Made by a program: the position numbers and the translations under genes
Shown: piece after piece, positions 8,067-15,759 of the stretch
Numbering within the stretch: position 1 is the first letter of the stretch
How the letters are laid out: every line of letters starts with the position of its first letter
Notes under the pieces: generated by a model
Told to the model about the DNA's origin: nothing
The model's database searches: none
The model's input: only the letters and a program-made list of their open reading frames with translations
DNA from: Oscillospiraceae bacterium
GTDB taxonomy: Bacteria; Bacillota; Clostridia; Oscillospirales; Oscillospiraceae
Length of the DNA: 64,000 nt
Direction of reading: 5' to 3'
Assembly: GCA_009780435.1 (NCBI GenBank)
Contig: WRAB01000007.1
Location: 44,922 to 108,921 of the forward strand

Positions 8067-10541
8067 ATGCCAAAAAATCTATTGATTGATCCCGGTGCGC
8101 TAGGTGAGAAGGGGACGATCCAATTCACCGATATCCCGGTGAACCAATATCAAAAGACCATACAAGAGGCCCAAGAGACAGACGGATTTTCAAATGCAGA
8201 GCTGATCCGCATCTACCGGGATATGACGATACTGCGTGAGTTTGAGTTCATGCTCAACCAGATCAAGACTCAAGGGGAGTACGGCGGCATCCAGACCTCT
8301 TACCCCGGCCCGGCCCACTTGTCTCTGGGGCAGGAGTCCGCCGCTGTGGGGCAGGCGTATCTGCTGGATCAGGACGACATCATGTTCGGCAGCCACCGGA
8401 GCCACGGCGAGATATTGGCAAAGAGTTTAAGCTCCATCGAAAAACTCTCCGATAAACAGCTTATGGACATTATGGAGAACTTCTTAGAGGGCCGGATTTT
8501 GCGGGCCTTAGAGAACGTATTTAAGCCGAAAGATACGAAAGAACTGGCCATCTATTTCCTCCTCTACGGGACATTGACGGAGATTTTCGCCAGAGAAAAC
8601 GGGTTCCATATGGGCATGGGCGGTTCCATGCACGCTTTTTTCCTGCCCTTTGGCGTCTATCCCAACAACGCCATCGTAGGCGGTTCGGGGCCGGTCTCTA
8701 TCGGCGGGGCCTTGTTCAAAAAGTGTAATAATAAAAACGGCATTGTGATCTGCAACATCGGCGACGGCTCCCTGGGGTGCGGCCCCGTCTGGGAGGCGCT
8801 GAATTTCTCCGCCATGGATCAGTACAATACCCTCTGGCCCAAAGAGAAACAGGGCGGCCTGCCCATTGTATTTAACATCTTCAACAATGGCTACGGTATG
8901 GGCGGTCAGACCCGTGGCGAGACCATGGCCTATGACTTCCTGGCCCGGATCGGCGCCGGGATCACCCCCAGCCAAATGCACGCAGAGCGTGTCTGGGGTC
9001 TAAATCCTCTGGCGGTCATTGACGCCTATGGGAGAAAGCGGGAGATTTTGGACAAAAACGGAGGACCTGTCCTCTTAGATGTGATCACCTATCGCCAGTC
9101 CGGCCACTCCACCTCGGATCAGAACGCCTATCGCTCAAAGGAAGAAATGGACGCCTGGCGGGAGATCGACCCCTGTGTGACATTTAGAAAAGACCTGGTG
9201 GAGGCCGGATGCGCCCCGGATACGGCATTCGAGGACATCTGGGCAGAGACCCGGGAGCGGATGGCGAAAATCTGCCAGTGGGCCTCTGACGAGAGCATCT
9301 CCCCCTATGTAGATTTCAAAAAAGACAGCGCCGTCGTTGAGCGGGTTATGTTCACCAACGAGAAACAGGCAAAGATGGAGGACAGCGCCCCTGTTACCCT
9401 AATCCCGAGAGAAGAGAGCACCCGTGTCAAGCAGATCGCCGGAAAAGAGCGCAGTGCGTTTAAGGACGGCAAGCCCGTCAGCAAGATGAAAACCTACAAT
9501 ATGCGGGACGCCATCTTTGAGCCGATTCTGGACAAATTCTACGAAGATCCCACCCTGATTACATACGGAGAAGATGTCCGGGACTGGGGCGGTGCCTTTG
9601 CGGTGTACCGTGGGTTAGACGAGATATTGGATCACTCCCGACTCTTCAACGCCCCCATCTCCGAGGCGGCCATTGTGGGCAGTGCCGTGGGCTACGGCCT
9701 CACGGGAGGCCGGGTGATTGTAGAGCTCATGTACTGCGACTTCATCGGCAGGGCGGGGGACGAGATTTTCAATCAGATGAGCAAATGGCAGGCCATGAGT
9801 GCGGGAATCCTCAAGATGCCAGTCGTCCTACGTGTCTCTGTAGGGTCGAAATACGGCGCCCAGCACTCTCAAGATTGGACGGCCCTCTGCGCCCATATTC
9901 CGGGGCTAAAAGTCTGTTTCCCCGCCACTCCATACGAGGCCAAGGGCCTGATGCAAGAGGCATTAGACGGCCAGGACCCCGTGGTATTCTTTGAGAGCCA
10001 GCGGCTCTATGATATGGGGGAACAGTTTGAGCCAGACGGTGTGCCGGCGGAGAAATATTCTCTGCCTTTCGGGTTCGTGAACCAGATTCGCACGGGTCAG
10101 GATATTACGCTCCTCACCGTCGGCGCCACCCTCTACAAGGCCATCGAGGCGGCGGATATTTTGAAAGAGAAATACGGCCTCACCGCCGATATCATCAACC
10201 TGTGCTCTCTGACGCCGCTGGACTATACAAAGATTGTGGAATCCGTCCGAAAGACAGGCCGGGTGGTGTTGGCCTCTGACGCCTCCGCCCGGGGCAGTTT
10301 CCTCAACGATATCGCCCGGAACATTACGGAACTCTGCTTCACCGACCTGGATGCGCCCCCCGTGGTTGTGGGGGCCAAGAACTGGATCACACCGCCTTAT
10401 GAGTTTGACGCGTTCTTCTTCCCCCAGGCCAGTTGGATTTTAGACGCCATCCACGAGAACATCCTGCCCCTGCCCGGCCACGAGTCCACTGTGTCCTATA
10501 CGCCGGTGGAGATCATGCGCCAGGCCAAAGAGGGTGTATAA
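8067..10541 (+). CDS. 2-oxoacid dehydrogenase E1, alpha and beta subunits fused
   Basis: The thiamine-diphosphate decarboxylase of the complex. The 824 residues contain an E1-alpha-like half (~1-410; HRSHGEI, the ThDP motif GDGSLGCG...NN) and an E1-beta-like half (~470-824; ITYGEDV..WGGAF, a C-terminal transketolase domain with LLTVGATLYKA). In most bacteria these are two polypeptides (AcoA/AcoB, PdhA/PdhB, BkdA1/A2); here they are one chain. An insertion around residues 125-160 (SIEKLSDKQLMDIMENFLEG...) in the alpha half is longer than in AcoA-like proteins. It is the last gene of the operon and is followed by a terminator. Confidence 0.9.
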   Translation: MPKNLLIDPGALGEKGTIQFTDIPVNQYQKTIQEAQETDGFSNAELIRIYRDMTILREFEFMLNQIKTQGEYGGIQTSYPGPAHLSLGQESAAVGQAYLLDQDDIMFGSHRSHGEILAKSLSSIEKLSDKQLMDIMENFLEGRILRALENVFKPKDTKELAIYFLLYGTLTEIFARENGFHMGMGGSMHAFFLPFGVYPNNAIVGGSGPVSIGGALFKKCNNKNGIVICNIGDGSLGCGPVWEALNFSAMDQYNTLWPKEKQGGLPIVFNIFNNGYGMGGQTRGETMAYDFLARIGAGITPSQMHAERVWGLNPLAVIDAYGRKREILDKNGGPVLLDVITYRQSGHSTSDQNAYRSKEEMDAWREIDPCVTFRKDLVEAGCAPDTAFEDIWAETRERMAKICQWASDESISPYVDFKKDSAVVERVMFTNEKQAKMEDSAPVTLIPREESTRVKQIAGKERSAFKDGKPVSKMKTYNMRDAIFEPILDKFYEDPTLITYGEDVRDWGGAFAVYRGLDEILDHSRLFNAPISEAAIVGSAVGYGLTGGRVIVELMYCDFIGRAGDEIFNQMSKWQAMSAGILKMPVVLRVSVGSKYGAQHSQDWTALCAHIPGLKVCFPATPYEAKGLMQEALDGQDPVVFFESQRLYDMGEQFEPDGVPAEKYSLPFGFVNQIRTGQDITLLTVGATLYKAIEAADILKEKYGLTADIINLCSLTPLDYTKIVESVRKTGRVVLASDASARGSFLNDIARNITELCFTDLDAPPVVVGAKNWITPPYEFDAFFFPQASWILDAIHENILPLPGHESTVSYTPVEIMRQAKEGV

Positions 10542-10556
10542 TCTGAAGCAATCAAG

Positions 10557-10589
10557 CAAACTCCCTCGGCGAAAAGCCGAGGGAGTTTC
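10557..10589. terminator. Bidirectional terminator between convergent operons
   Basis: Perfect stem CTCCCTCGGC (10561-10570) / GCCGAGGGAG (10576-10585) with loop GAAAA, flanked by AAA on the left and TTT on the right. It can serve both the dehydrogenase operon (+) and the two-component operon (-). Confidence 0.9.
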
Positions 10590-10616
10590 TGGTGAACAGA
10601 TCAGTTATAAAAACGA

Positions 10617-11231
10617 TCATGTCCCGTAGTATGCAATTCCCAACTGAGTGCGGTTTGTTACGTCCAGATTTTCCATAATGACGACAATATTATTCCGTAC
10701 GGTCCCCTCACTCAAAAAGAGCTGTTCTGCAATCTCTTTATTGGTCAGCCCCTGGGCCACTAAGCGAGCGATGTCCCGCTCCCGTTGGGTCAGTTGCTCC
10801 AAGGCAGGATTTTCGGGTGCGGCCAGCTTTTTTAGCACGTCAGCGCCCAATACGCCCGCGCCGTCCATCATAATCCGCAGCTTCCCCGCGATATCTGATA
10901 TCTTATCGGTTTTGATCAAATATCCGTCTGCCCCTGCCGTGAGGGCCTGCTGGATATTGGGCTTGTCGTCAAAGGTGGTGAGCATCATAATGCGGATATC
11001 CAGGTACCGCTGTTTGATCAGGCGGGTTGTGGCGATGCCATCCATGCCGGGCATACGGATATCCATGAGCAGGATATCCGGCGTGTATGTCTCGCACATC
11101 GCCAGGGCCTCGGCCCCGTCGGCGGCGGTGCCGACCACTGCGATATCATCCTCCCGTGCCAGGGTGAGGGACAGGCTCTTTCGGATTAAGGGATCATCGT
11201 CAACGATGAGCAGTTTCATCTCAGTTGCCAT
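10617..11231 (-). CDS. NarL/LuxR-type response regulator
   Basis: A 204-residue DNA-binding response regulator. The receiver domain (1-~120) has the acidic pair DDD (11-13), the phospho-acceptor D57 in ILLMDIRMPGMDG and a conserved lysine in LIKTDK. The C-terminal LuxR helix-turn-helix (~143-200) reads LTQRERDIARLVAQGLTNKEIA. It overlaps the histidine kinase by 11 bases and is the last gene of the exporter operon, so it probably controls that operon in response to the substance exported or to envelope stress. Confidence 0.94.
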   Translation of the reverse strand: MATEMKLLIVDDDPLIRKSLSLTLAREDDIAVVGTAADGAEALAMCETYTPDILLMDIRMPGMDGIATTRLIKQRYLDIRIMMLTTFDDKPNIQQALTAGADGYLIKTDKISDIAGKLRIMMDGAGVLGADVLKKLAAPENPALEQLTQRERDIARLVAQGLTNKEIAEQLFLSEGTVRNNIVVIMENLDVTNRTQLGIAYYGT

Positions 11232-12309
11232 GTGGAACCTCCTCTTCCCGTATGGGGATCACGCAGATTACCCGAAATGTAGTCTCCCTTGCATCCACGG
11301 ACAGATTCCCGCCGATGGCGGCGGCCCGGTGGCGCAGGTTGCGCAGGCCGCTGCCCAGGGGGCGCTTGGTCGCTCCGGCCACACCGTCATTTTCCACACA
11401 GAGCCGTACGAGATGGGGCGTTGCGTCCAGATCGACAGATACGCGACTTGCCCGCCGTGCGTGGCGTGCCACGTTGGTTAAACTCTCATTTAAACAGGAT
11501 TCCAGCATGGTCCAGACATACACGGGAATTTTTGTCGTGTCCCCGTATACCTGAAGCGCCACTTGGGGGCCGGGGAATCGGCGGCAGAGCTCCTGTAGGG
11601 CCTCTACGCCCAAGACGGTGACGGCCGACAGGTTGTGTACCGCCTCCCGGATTCGATTGGCCCCGTTATCCAAGCGCTCCAAGGCGGCATCGTATAGTTC
11701 CAGGGTCTCGGGACTCTCCGGCCCCAGCATAGAGCGCACGGTTTGGAACGACATATACGCCGCTACGATCTCATGTCCCGCATTGTCGTGGATATCCCGG
11801 GCGATCCGGGTGCGCTCCGCCACGGCGGTCATGCGCTCGACCTGCTCCAGTGCGGCGGTGAGGTCGCTCTGGAGACTCTCCAGCTCATAATATCGGCCCG
11901 CCGAGGCATCACGGGTTTTTAAACTATCCCGCCGCTCCCGCTCCCAAAAACCTAAAAATATGCCGGATAACGCCGCAAGGGCGAGCACAGCAGTCAGGAG
12001 GGGGTCAAAGTTGAAGAATAAATATAGGCCCCCAAAGGCTGTCCAATATACGCCAAAATACATGGCCGCAAACAGGGGGATCGCCAGTGCGTAGGCCGCA
12101 GGGCCCCATAGGGCGGACACGGCCAGACAGGCGATGATGTCCAGTGCCACAGTGACATTTAGTTTCGGAATCCGCCAGCGCAATAGTGCCATGATAACGA
12201 GAGACAAAAGCAGGAAAAAGCCTGCTAGTTCCTCGCTTCCCATCCAGAAAGCGAATAACAGGCTAAATCCTGCGATTTGACAGAGTAAAAAGGTCACATT
12301 TGGTCTCAT
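11221..12309 (-). CDS. Sensor histidine kinase (HisKA_3 type)
   Basis: A 362-residue membrane kinase with about six N-terminal hydrophobic segments and almost no extracytoplasmic loop (~1-135), a short coiled segment, the HisKA_3 phospho-acceptor motif ERTRIARDIHDNAGHEI (~165-182) and a C-terminal HATPase_c domain with an N-box (ESCLNESLTNVARHA) and a GSGLRNL G-box. Such intramembrane-sensing kinases, as in DesK or LiaS families, often partner with ABC exporters. It overlaps the upstream permease by 4 bases. Confidence 0.93.
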   Translation of the reverse strand: MRPNVTFLLCQIAGFSLLFAFWMGSEELAGFFLLLSLVIMALLRWRIPKLNVTVALDIIACLAVSALWGPAAYALAIPLFAAMYFGVYWTAFGGLYLFFNFDPLLTAVLALAALSGIFLGFWERERRDSLKTRDASAGRYYELESLQSDLTAALEQVERMTAVAERTRIARDIHDNAGHEIVAAYMSFQTVRSMLGPESPETLELYDAALERLDNGANRIREAVHNLSAVTVLGVEALQELCRRFPGPQVALQVYGDTTKIPVYVWTMLESCLNESLTNVARHARRASRVSVDLDATPHLVRLCVENDGVAGATKRPLGSGLRNLRHRAAAIGGNLSVDARETTFRVICVIPIREEEVPHGN

Positions 12310-13007
12310 ACGATCCTGCGTTTTCCTCCATAGAGCAGAAAGGCCACAGCAAACAGCAACATGGCGGCGATCCCCAGCCAGTAGTCCCCGGACATGGCAC
12401 CCGTCGCTAAGACATCACGCAACCCCCTGGATGCCCAATATGCCGGGAAAATGGTTCCCACGTATTGCAGGAGGCCGGGAAAGACTTCCGTCGGGAAGAC
12501 GAGTCCACTCAGAAAGGTGCCGAGGAATAGCACTAGGCTAAATCCGGTGGCATTACCCTCCTTGCCTTTGAACAGGCAGTGCCAGGCAAAGGCCATTGCA
12601 ACAGATGCCAGGGTGAGTACAGTATAGCACAGAAACACCGCAATGGAAAGGGTGAGACTCCAATCATATAGCACATGTCCCAAGACGGACACGATTGCCA
12701 TTTGCACCACCAGCGGAACGGCACAGGACAAGAGGTTTTCCGCGAGGTACCGCCACATGGGGATGGGAGCTGCCAAAATACGGAGGACTGTGCCATCTAT
12801 CTTGTCTGTCAAAATACTCAAGCTCATCAAGTAGGCGCTGAGCATGGTGACCATGAAAAGAAAAGTGAACCCGCCCGCGCCCAAGCCCAAGCCCTCTCCG
12901 ATCCACATGGGGCGGATGAGGATGATCACGATGGGCAGAATATAGGTGAACAGCAAGGTCAAAGGGCTGCGTATCCCGCGGAGCAGGGCAAAGCGAAAAA
13001 TCGTCAA
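12306..13007 (-). CDS. ABC-2 type transporter permease (second)
   Basis: A 233-residue integral membrane protein with about six hydrophobic helices and the ABC-2 membrane domain pattern, including LVLFLGTFLSGLVFP, which is typical of drug or bacteriocin exporters. It overlaps both neighbours by 4 bases, so translation is coupled. It probably pairs with the 258-residue permease and the ATPase upstream in the operon to form a heterodimeric exporter. Confidence 0.88.
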   Translation of the reverse strand: MTIFRFALLRGIRSPLTLLFTYILPIVIILIRPMWIGEGLGLGAGGFTFLFMVTMLSAYLMSLSILTDKIDGTVLRILAAPIPMWRYLAENLLSCAVPLVVQMAIVSVLGHVLYDWSLTLSIAVFLCYTVLTLASVAMAFAWHCLFKGKEGNATGFSLVLFLGTFLSGLVFPTEVFPGLLQYVGTIFPAYWASRGLRDVLATGAMSGDYWLGIAAMLLFAVAFLLYGGKRRIV

Positions 13008-13780
13008 GAAGTCCGCCTCCTTCCAAATATAAAGACTAAGATTGCAGTCACCAGGGTGATTCCCCCTAAAATGCTCAGATTAAACAGCGCTTGCCCCATG
13101 TCGTCTAAGACCGGCCCGGCGTATAAAATCGCCCGGTAGGCAAGGGCTAGGGGAGTTCCGTAAGAGGTGATGAACGTGGCAATAGCGCTGTCCCCCAGGG
13201 GGATGAATAGAAAGCCGCTTAAAAACATCATCCCAAAGCAAAATACATTGATGGTCACAGTTCCAGCTTTGCGTTTCGGCACCACCTGGCTGACCAGCGC
13301 CCCGATCAACTGGCTCAAAATCGAAACCGTCAAGATCACAGAGGCAAACATTAGAGGATTGCCCCAACGCACATCAAAGAGGAGGCCCACCACAGTGAAA
13401 ATCAGCAGGGCTTGCAATAGGTTGAACACCCAGTTGGCCACGACGGCGCCGGCCAGAAACGTACGCATCGGGACAGGGCTTGCCAACAGCCGCCACCGCA
13501 CAGGACCCTCTTTGAAATTATCGTAAATGTTTTCCATGAGCAGCTCTCCCGAAAAAAACTGGAAGGCCACCATAAATACTGCGGCAAGCAGGGTCGCATT
13601 TGCGGCGACGGCGTCCCCGGCGGCTGCGAGATCACCACCCATCAGCTCGAACATACCGATATTGCCCAGCATGTTGAGCGTTACCAGTCCCATAGGCAAC
13701 AGGAGATAGATTAGAAGATTGATGGGATTGCAGATCGTTCGCTTGAAATAATGTCCGAAAATCAATGGAAATCTATTCAT
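13004..13780 (-). CDS. ABC-2 type transporter permease (first)
   Basis: A 258-residue permease with about six membrane helices and the conserved segment FGMMFLSGFLFIPLGDS near residue 195, parallel to FLSGLVFP in its partner. It lies 2 bases after the ATPase gene. Substrate unknown; the operon design (ATPase, two permeases, kinase, regulator) is typical of drug or peptide efflux and self-protection in Firmicutes. Confidence 0.88.
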   Translation of the reverse strand: MNRFPLIFGHYFKRTICNPINLLIYLLLPMGLVTLNMLGNIGMFELMGGDLAAAGDAVAANATLLAAVFMVAFQFFSGELLMENIYDNFKEGPVRWRLLASPVPMRTFLAGAVVANWVFNLLQALLIFTVVGLLFDVRWGNPLMFASVILTVSILSQLIGALVSQVVPKRKAGTVTINVFCFGMMFLSGFLFIPLGDSAIATFITSYGTPLALAYRAILYAGPVLDDMGQALFNLSILGGITLVTAILVFIFGRRRTS

Positions 13781-13782
13781 AG

Positions 13783-14724
13783 CTACGCCTCCCCCTCGTC
13801 ACGGAGACGCTTGCCGGTGAGGGTCAAAAATACGTCTTCCAAGTTGGGCTTATCCTCGGAGAAAGAGGTGACGCCGCCGTTGCGCTGGGCGACTTCCATG
13901 ATCCGGTTCACGTTACCGCTGCCCGCCCCGGATATAATCAGATAGTGGCTGCCGTTTGCCGTGACGCTCTTCACGCCGGAGATAGCCCGCAGCTCTTCTG
14001 CCAGCGCATCTGACGGTATGGCGGCCTGGAGATGGATCCGATCCTCATACTGGATCCGGCCCATGAGCTCGTCTATGGTGCCTTCGGCGATGACCCGCCC
14101 TGCGTCCATGATGGAGATGCGGTCACAGATGGCTTGCACTTCCTCCATGTAGTGGGAGGTGTAGATCACCGTGGTGCCTTTTTCGGCGATTTTCTTGACC
14201 GATTCTAAGATATGATTCCGGGACTGGGGGTCGATTCCCACCGTGGGTTCGTCCATAATGACCAGTTTTGGCTTGTGAACCAGGGCGCAGGCGATATTTA
14301 ATCTGCGCTGCATCCCGCCGGAGAAGGTCTTGGGCCGCTTGTTGGCCCGATCAGTCAAGCCGACGAACTCCAGCATCTCTTTCACATTGGCGTTGAGCTC
14401 TGCCCCCCGCAGACCGTACAGGCCGCCAAAGTAGCGCAGATTCTCAACGGCGGAGAGATCGTTGAACACGGTGATCTCCTGGGTCACGAGGCCGATATTT
14501 CGCCGGACTTTTAAATTGTGGATACTCTGCTTCTGGCCGAAGACCTGTATCTCGCCTGTATCGGCGTCGATGAGGCCGCAGAGAATGCGGATGGCCGTGG
14601 TCTTTCCCGCCCCGTTGGGGCCGAGGAGACCGAGGATTTCGCCCTCTGCCACATCTAAGTTCAAATGATCCAGTGCAGTCGTGTCGCCGTAGCGCTTGAC
14701 CACGTTTTTCATGTTGGCTATCAT
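13783..14724 (-). CDS. ABC transporter ATP-binding protein (drug/peptide exporter type)
   Basis: A 313-residue ATPase with Walker A GPNGAGKTT, Q-loop VTQE, signature TFSGGMQRRLNIA, Walker B KLVIMDEPTVGID and an H-loop TSHYMEE, followed by an ~85-residue C-terminal domain like that of CcmA/DrrA ATPases. The start at 14724 is chosen over an in-frame ATG 69 bases upstream because GGAGGAAACAGT lies directly before it. It is the first gene of the five-gene minus-strand operon. Confidence 0.94.
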   Translation of the reverse strand: MIANMKNVVKRYGDTTALDHLNLDVAEGEILGLLGPNGAGKTTAIRILCGLIDADTGEIQVFGQKQSIHNLKVRRNIGLVTQEITVFNDLSAVENLRYFGGLYGLRGAELNANVKEMLEFVGLTDRANKRPKTFSGGMQRRLNIACALVHKPKLVIMDEPTVGIDPQSRNHILESVKKIAEKGTTVIYTSHYMEEVQAICDRISIMDAGRVIAEGTIDELMGRIQYEDRIHLQAAIPSDALAEELRAISGVKSVTANGSHYLIISGAGSGNVNRIMEVAQRNGGVTSFSEDKPNLEDVFLTLTGKRLRDEGEA

Positions 14725-14786
14725 ACTGTTTCCTCCTGCATTTCGTTTTATGTCCTTAGTATAGCCGATGCCTATAAGGTGCAACA

Positions 14787-14800
14787 GTGACATTTGTCAC
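14787..14800. promoter_or_regulatory. Palindrome upstream of the exporter operon
   Basis: Perfect 14-base palindrome GTGACATTTGTCAC, about 63 bases upstream of the ATPase start. It lies beside a possible minus-strand promoter whose -10 is TATACT at about 14763-14758. A plausible site for the operon's own NarL-type response regulator; this assignment is inference. Confidence 0.5.
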
Positions 14801-14812
14801 GAATTTTCAAAC

Positions 14813-14871
14813 GGAAAGCGTACTTGACATTTTTGTTTTCCTATGCTATCATAATGGAAAGCGTACTTTCC
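14813..14871 (+). promoter_or_regulatory. Promoter of the xre gene with two operator copies
   Basis: TTGACA (14824-14829), a 17-base spacer and TATCAT (14847-14852). Two copies of GGAAAGCGTACTT flank it: one at 14813-14825, ending in the -35 box, and one at 14856-14868, extended to the palindrome GGAAAGCGTACTTTCC (14856-14871), which covers the transcription start. This is a classic arrangement for autorepression by the XRE protein encoded just downstream. Confidence 0.75.
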
Positions 14872-14892
14872 GTTTGGAAAAGGAGGGTGTAT

Positions 14893-15093
14893 ATGCGTAA
14901 CCGCTTAGAGGAAATCCGAAAACAGCGAAACATTACACAAGAAGAACTGGCAACTACACTGGAAGTATCACGGCAAACCATTGGCTCATTAGAGAATGGA
15001 CGATATAATCCTTCGATCATTCTTGCACTCAAAATCGCGCGATATTTCAAAATGTATGTGGAAGAAATCTTTATTTATGAGGAGGATATTTGA
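14893..15093 (+). CDS. Small XRE-family (Cro/CI-like) regulator
   Basis: A 66-residue protein that is essentially one helix-turn-helix domain (residues 4-58; ITQEELATTLEVSRQTIGSLENGRYNPS). This YgzP-like type often controls a neighbouring small membrane protein in Firmicutes. The ATG at 14893 has AGGAGGGTG upstream. AT-rich. Its gene ends 1 base before the start of the membrane protein gene. It probably represses its own promoter through the GGAAAGCGTAC sites. Confidence 0.9.
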   Translation: MRNRLEEIRKQRNITQEELATTLEVSRQTIGSLENGRYNPSIILALKIARYFKMYVEEIFIYEEDI

Positions 15094-15094
15094 A

Positions 15095-15538
15095 ATGAAA
15101 AACAAAATTAGGAATGCGCTTCGGACATACACGCTGCCTATAGGGTTCGCAATCTTCGCTATTGCATCAGCGGTAAGACAACTTTTTCCTGACTCTGAGA
15201 GTGTTGTTATATTGCACCATTTCCAATTTATTGCGGGATTAGGCGCGGGACTAATGTTTGCCGGAGCAATTTATAAGATACTATTTAGAAAAAATAAAAA
15301 TAGTAGTCCCGAAGCCGCACGCCAGCTTGAAATTGACGAAAAAGACGAAAGGAATATCCGAATAAAAGAAAAAGCCGGATACGCTTCTTGGCACACAACG
15401 TTAATAATCCTTGTTGTTATGGCTCTAATCTTTGTCTTTATAAATAATCCGACTGGTTATTGGTTGGCAGCAGGGGCTTTGGTTCTTCACAAGATCATGC
15501 TCATGATTTTTACGTCCATTTATAATAAAAAGATGTAG
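15095..15538 (+). CDS. Four-helix membrane protein paired with the XRE regulator
   Basis: A 147-residue protein with two N-terminal membrane helices, a charged cytoplasmic loop (~70-97; QLEIDEKDERNIRIKEKAGY) and two C-terminal helices. The EIDEKDERNIRI loop is common in small Firmicute membrane proteins encoded beside XRE regulators. Function is unknown. The start at 15095 follows GAGGAGGATATTTGAA. AT-rich, like its partner. Confidence 0.75.
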   Translation: MKNKIRNALRTYTLPIGFAIFAIASAVRQLFPDSESVVILHHFQFIAGLGAGLMFAGAIYKILFRKNKNSSPEAARQLEIDEKDERNIRIKEKAGYASWHTTLIILVVMALIFVFINNPTGYWLAAGALVLHKIMLMIFTSIYNKKM

Positions 15539-15572
15539 GTTTTCGCAGAGCTATTTTATGTCTTTCAATAGA

Positions 15573-15632
15573 GAACCCTCCATAATATAAGGCTTGAAAT
15601 TGCCTTGTTTCATGGGGGGTTCTTCATTTTCT
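15573..15632 (+). terminator. Intrinsic terminator after the xre pair
   Basis: Outer stem GAACCCTCCAT (15573-15583) / ATGGGGGGTTC (15612-15622) with one T-G pair, an inner AAGGC/GCCTT hairpin, and a following TTCATTTTC tract. Confidence 0.7.
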
Positions 15633-15679
15633 GTTTGATGCCGTAGCAGAGCGATCTGTCAAAGATACACGCGCAGTGG

Positions 15680-15709
15680 GACATAATGAAAGGCTTTGTC
15701 TCATATAAT
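15680..15709 (+). promoter_or_regulatory. Possible sigma-E-type sporulation promoter of spoIIP
   Basis: GACATAAT (15680-15687), a 14-base spacer and CATATAAT (15702-15709), close to the mother-cell sigma-E pattern of an ATA-containing -35 element, 14-15 bases and CATAnnnT. It lies about 50 bases upstream of the spoIIP start, and sigma-E control is known for spoIIP in Bacillus. Assignment is inference. Confidence 0.5.
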
Positions 15710-15759
15710 GGACCGTCTGCACATGCTACGACACAAAAGATAAAGAGAGGGGGCATCGC

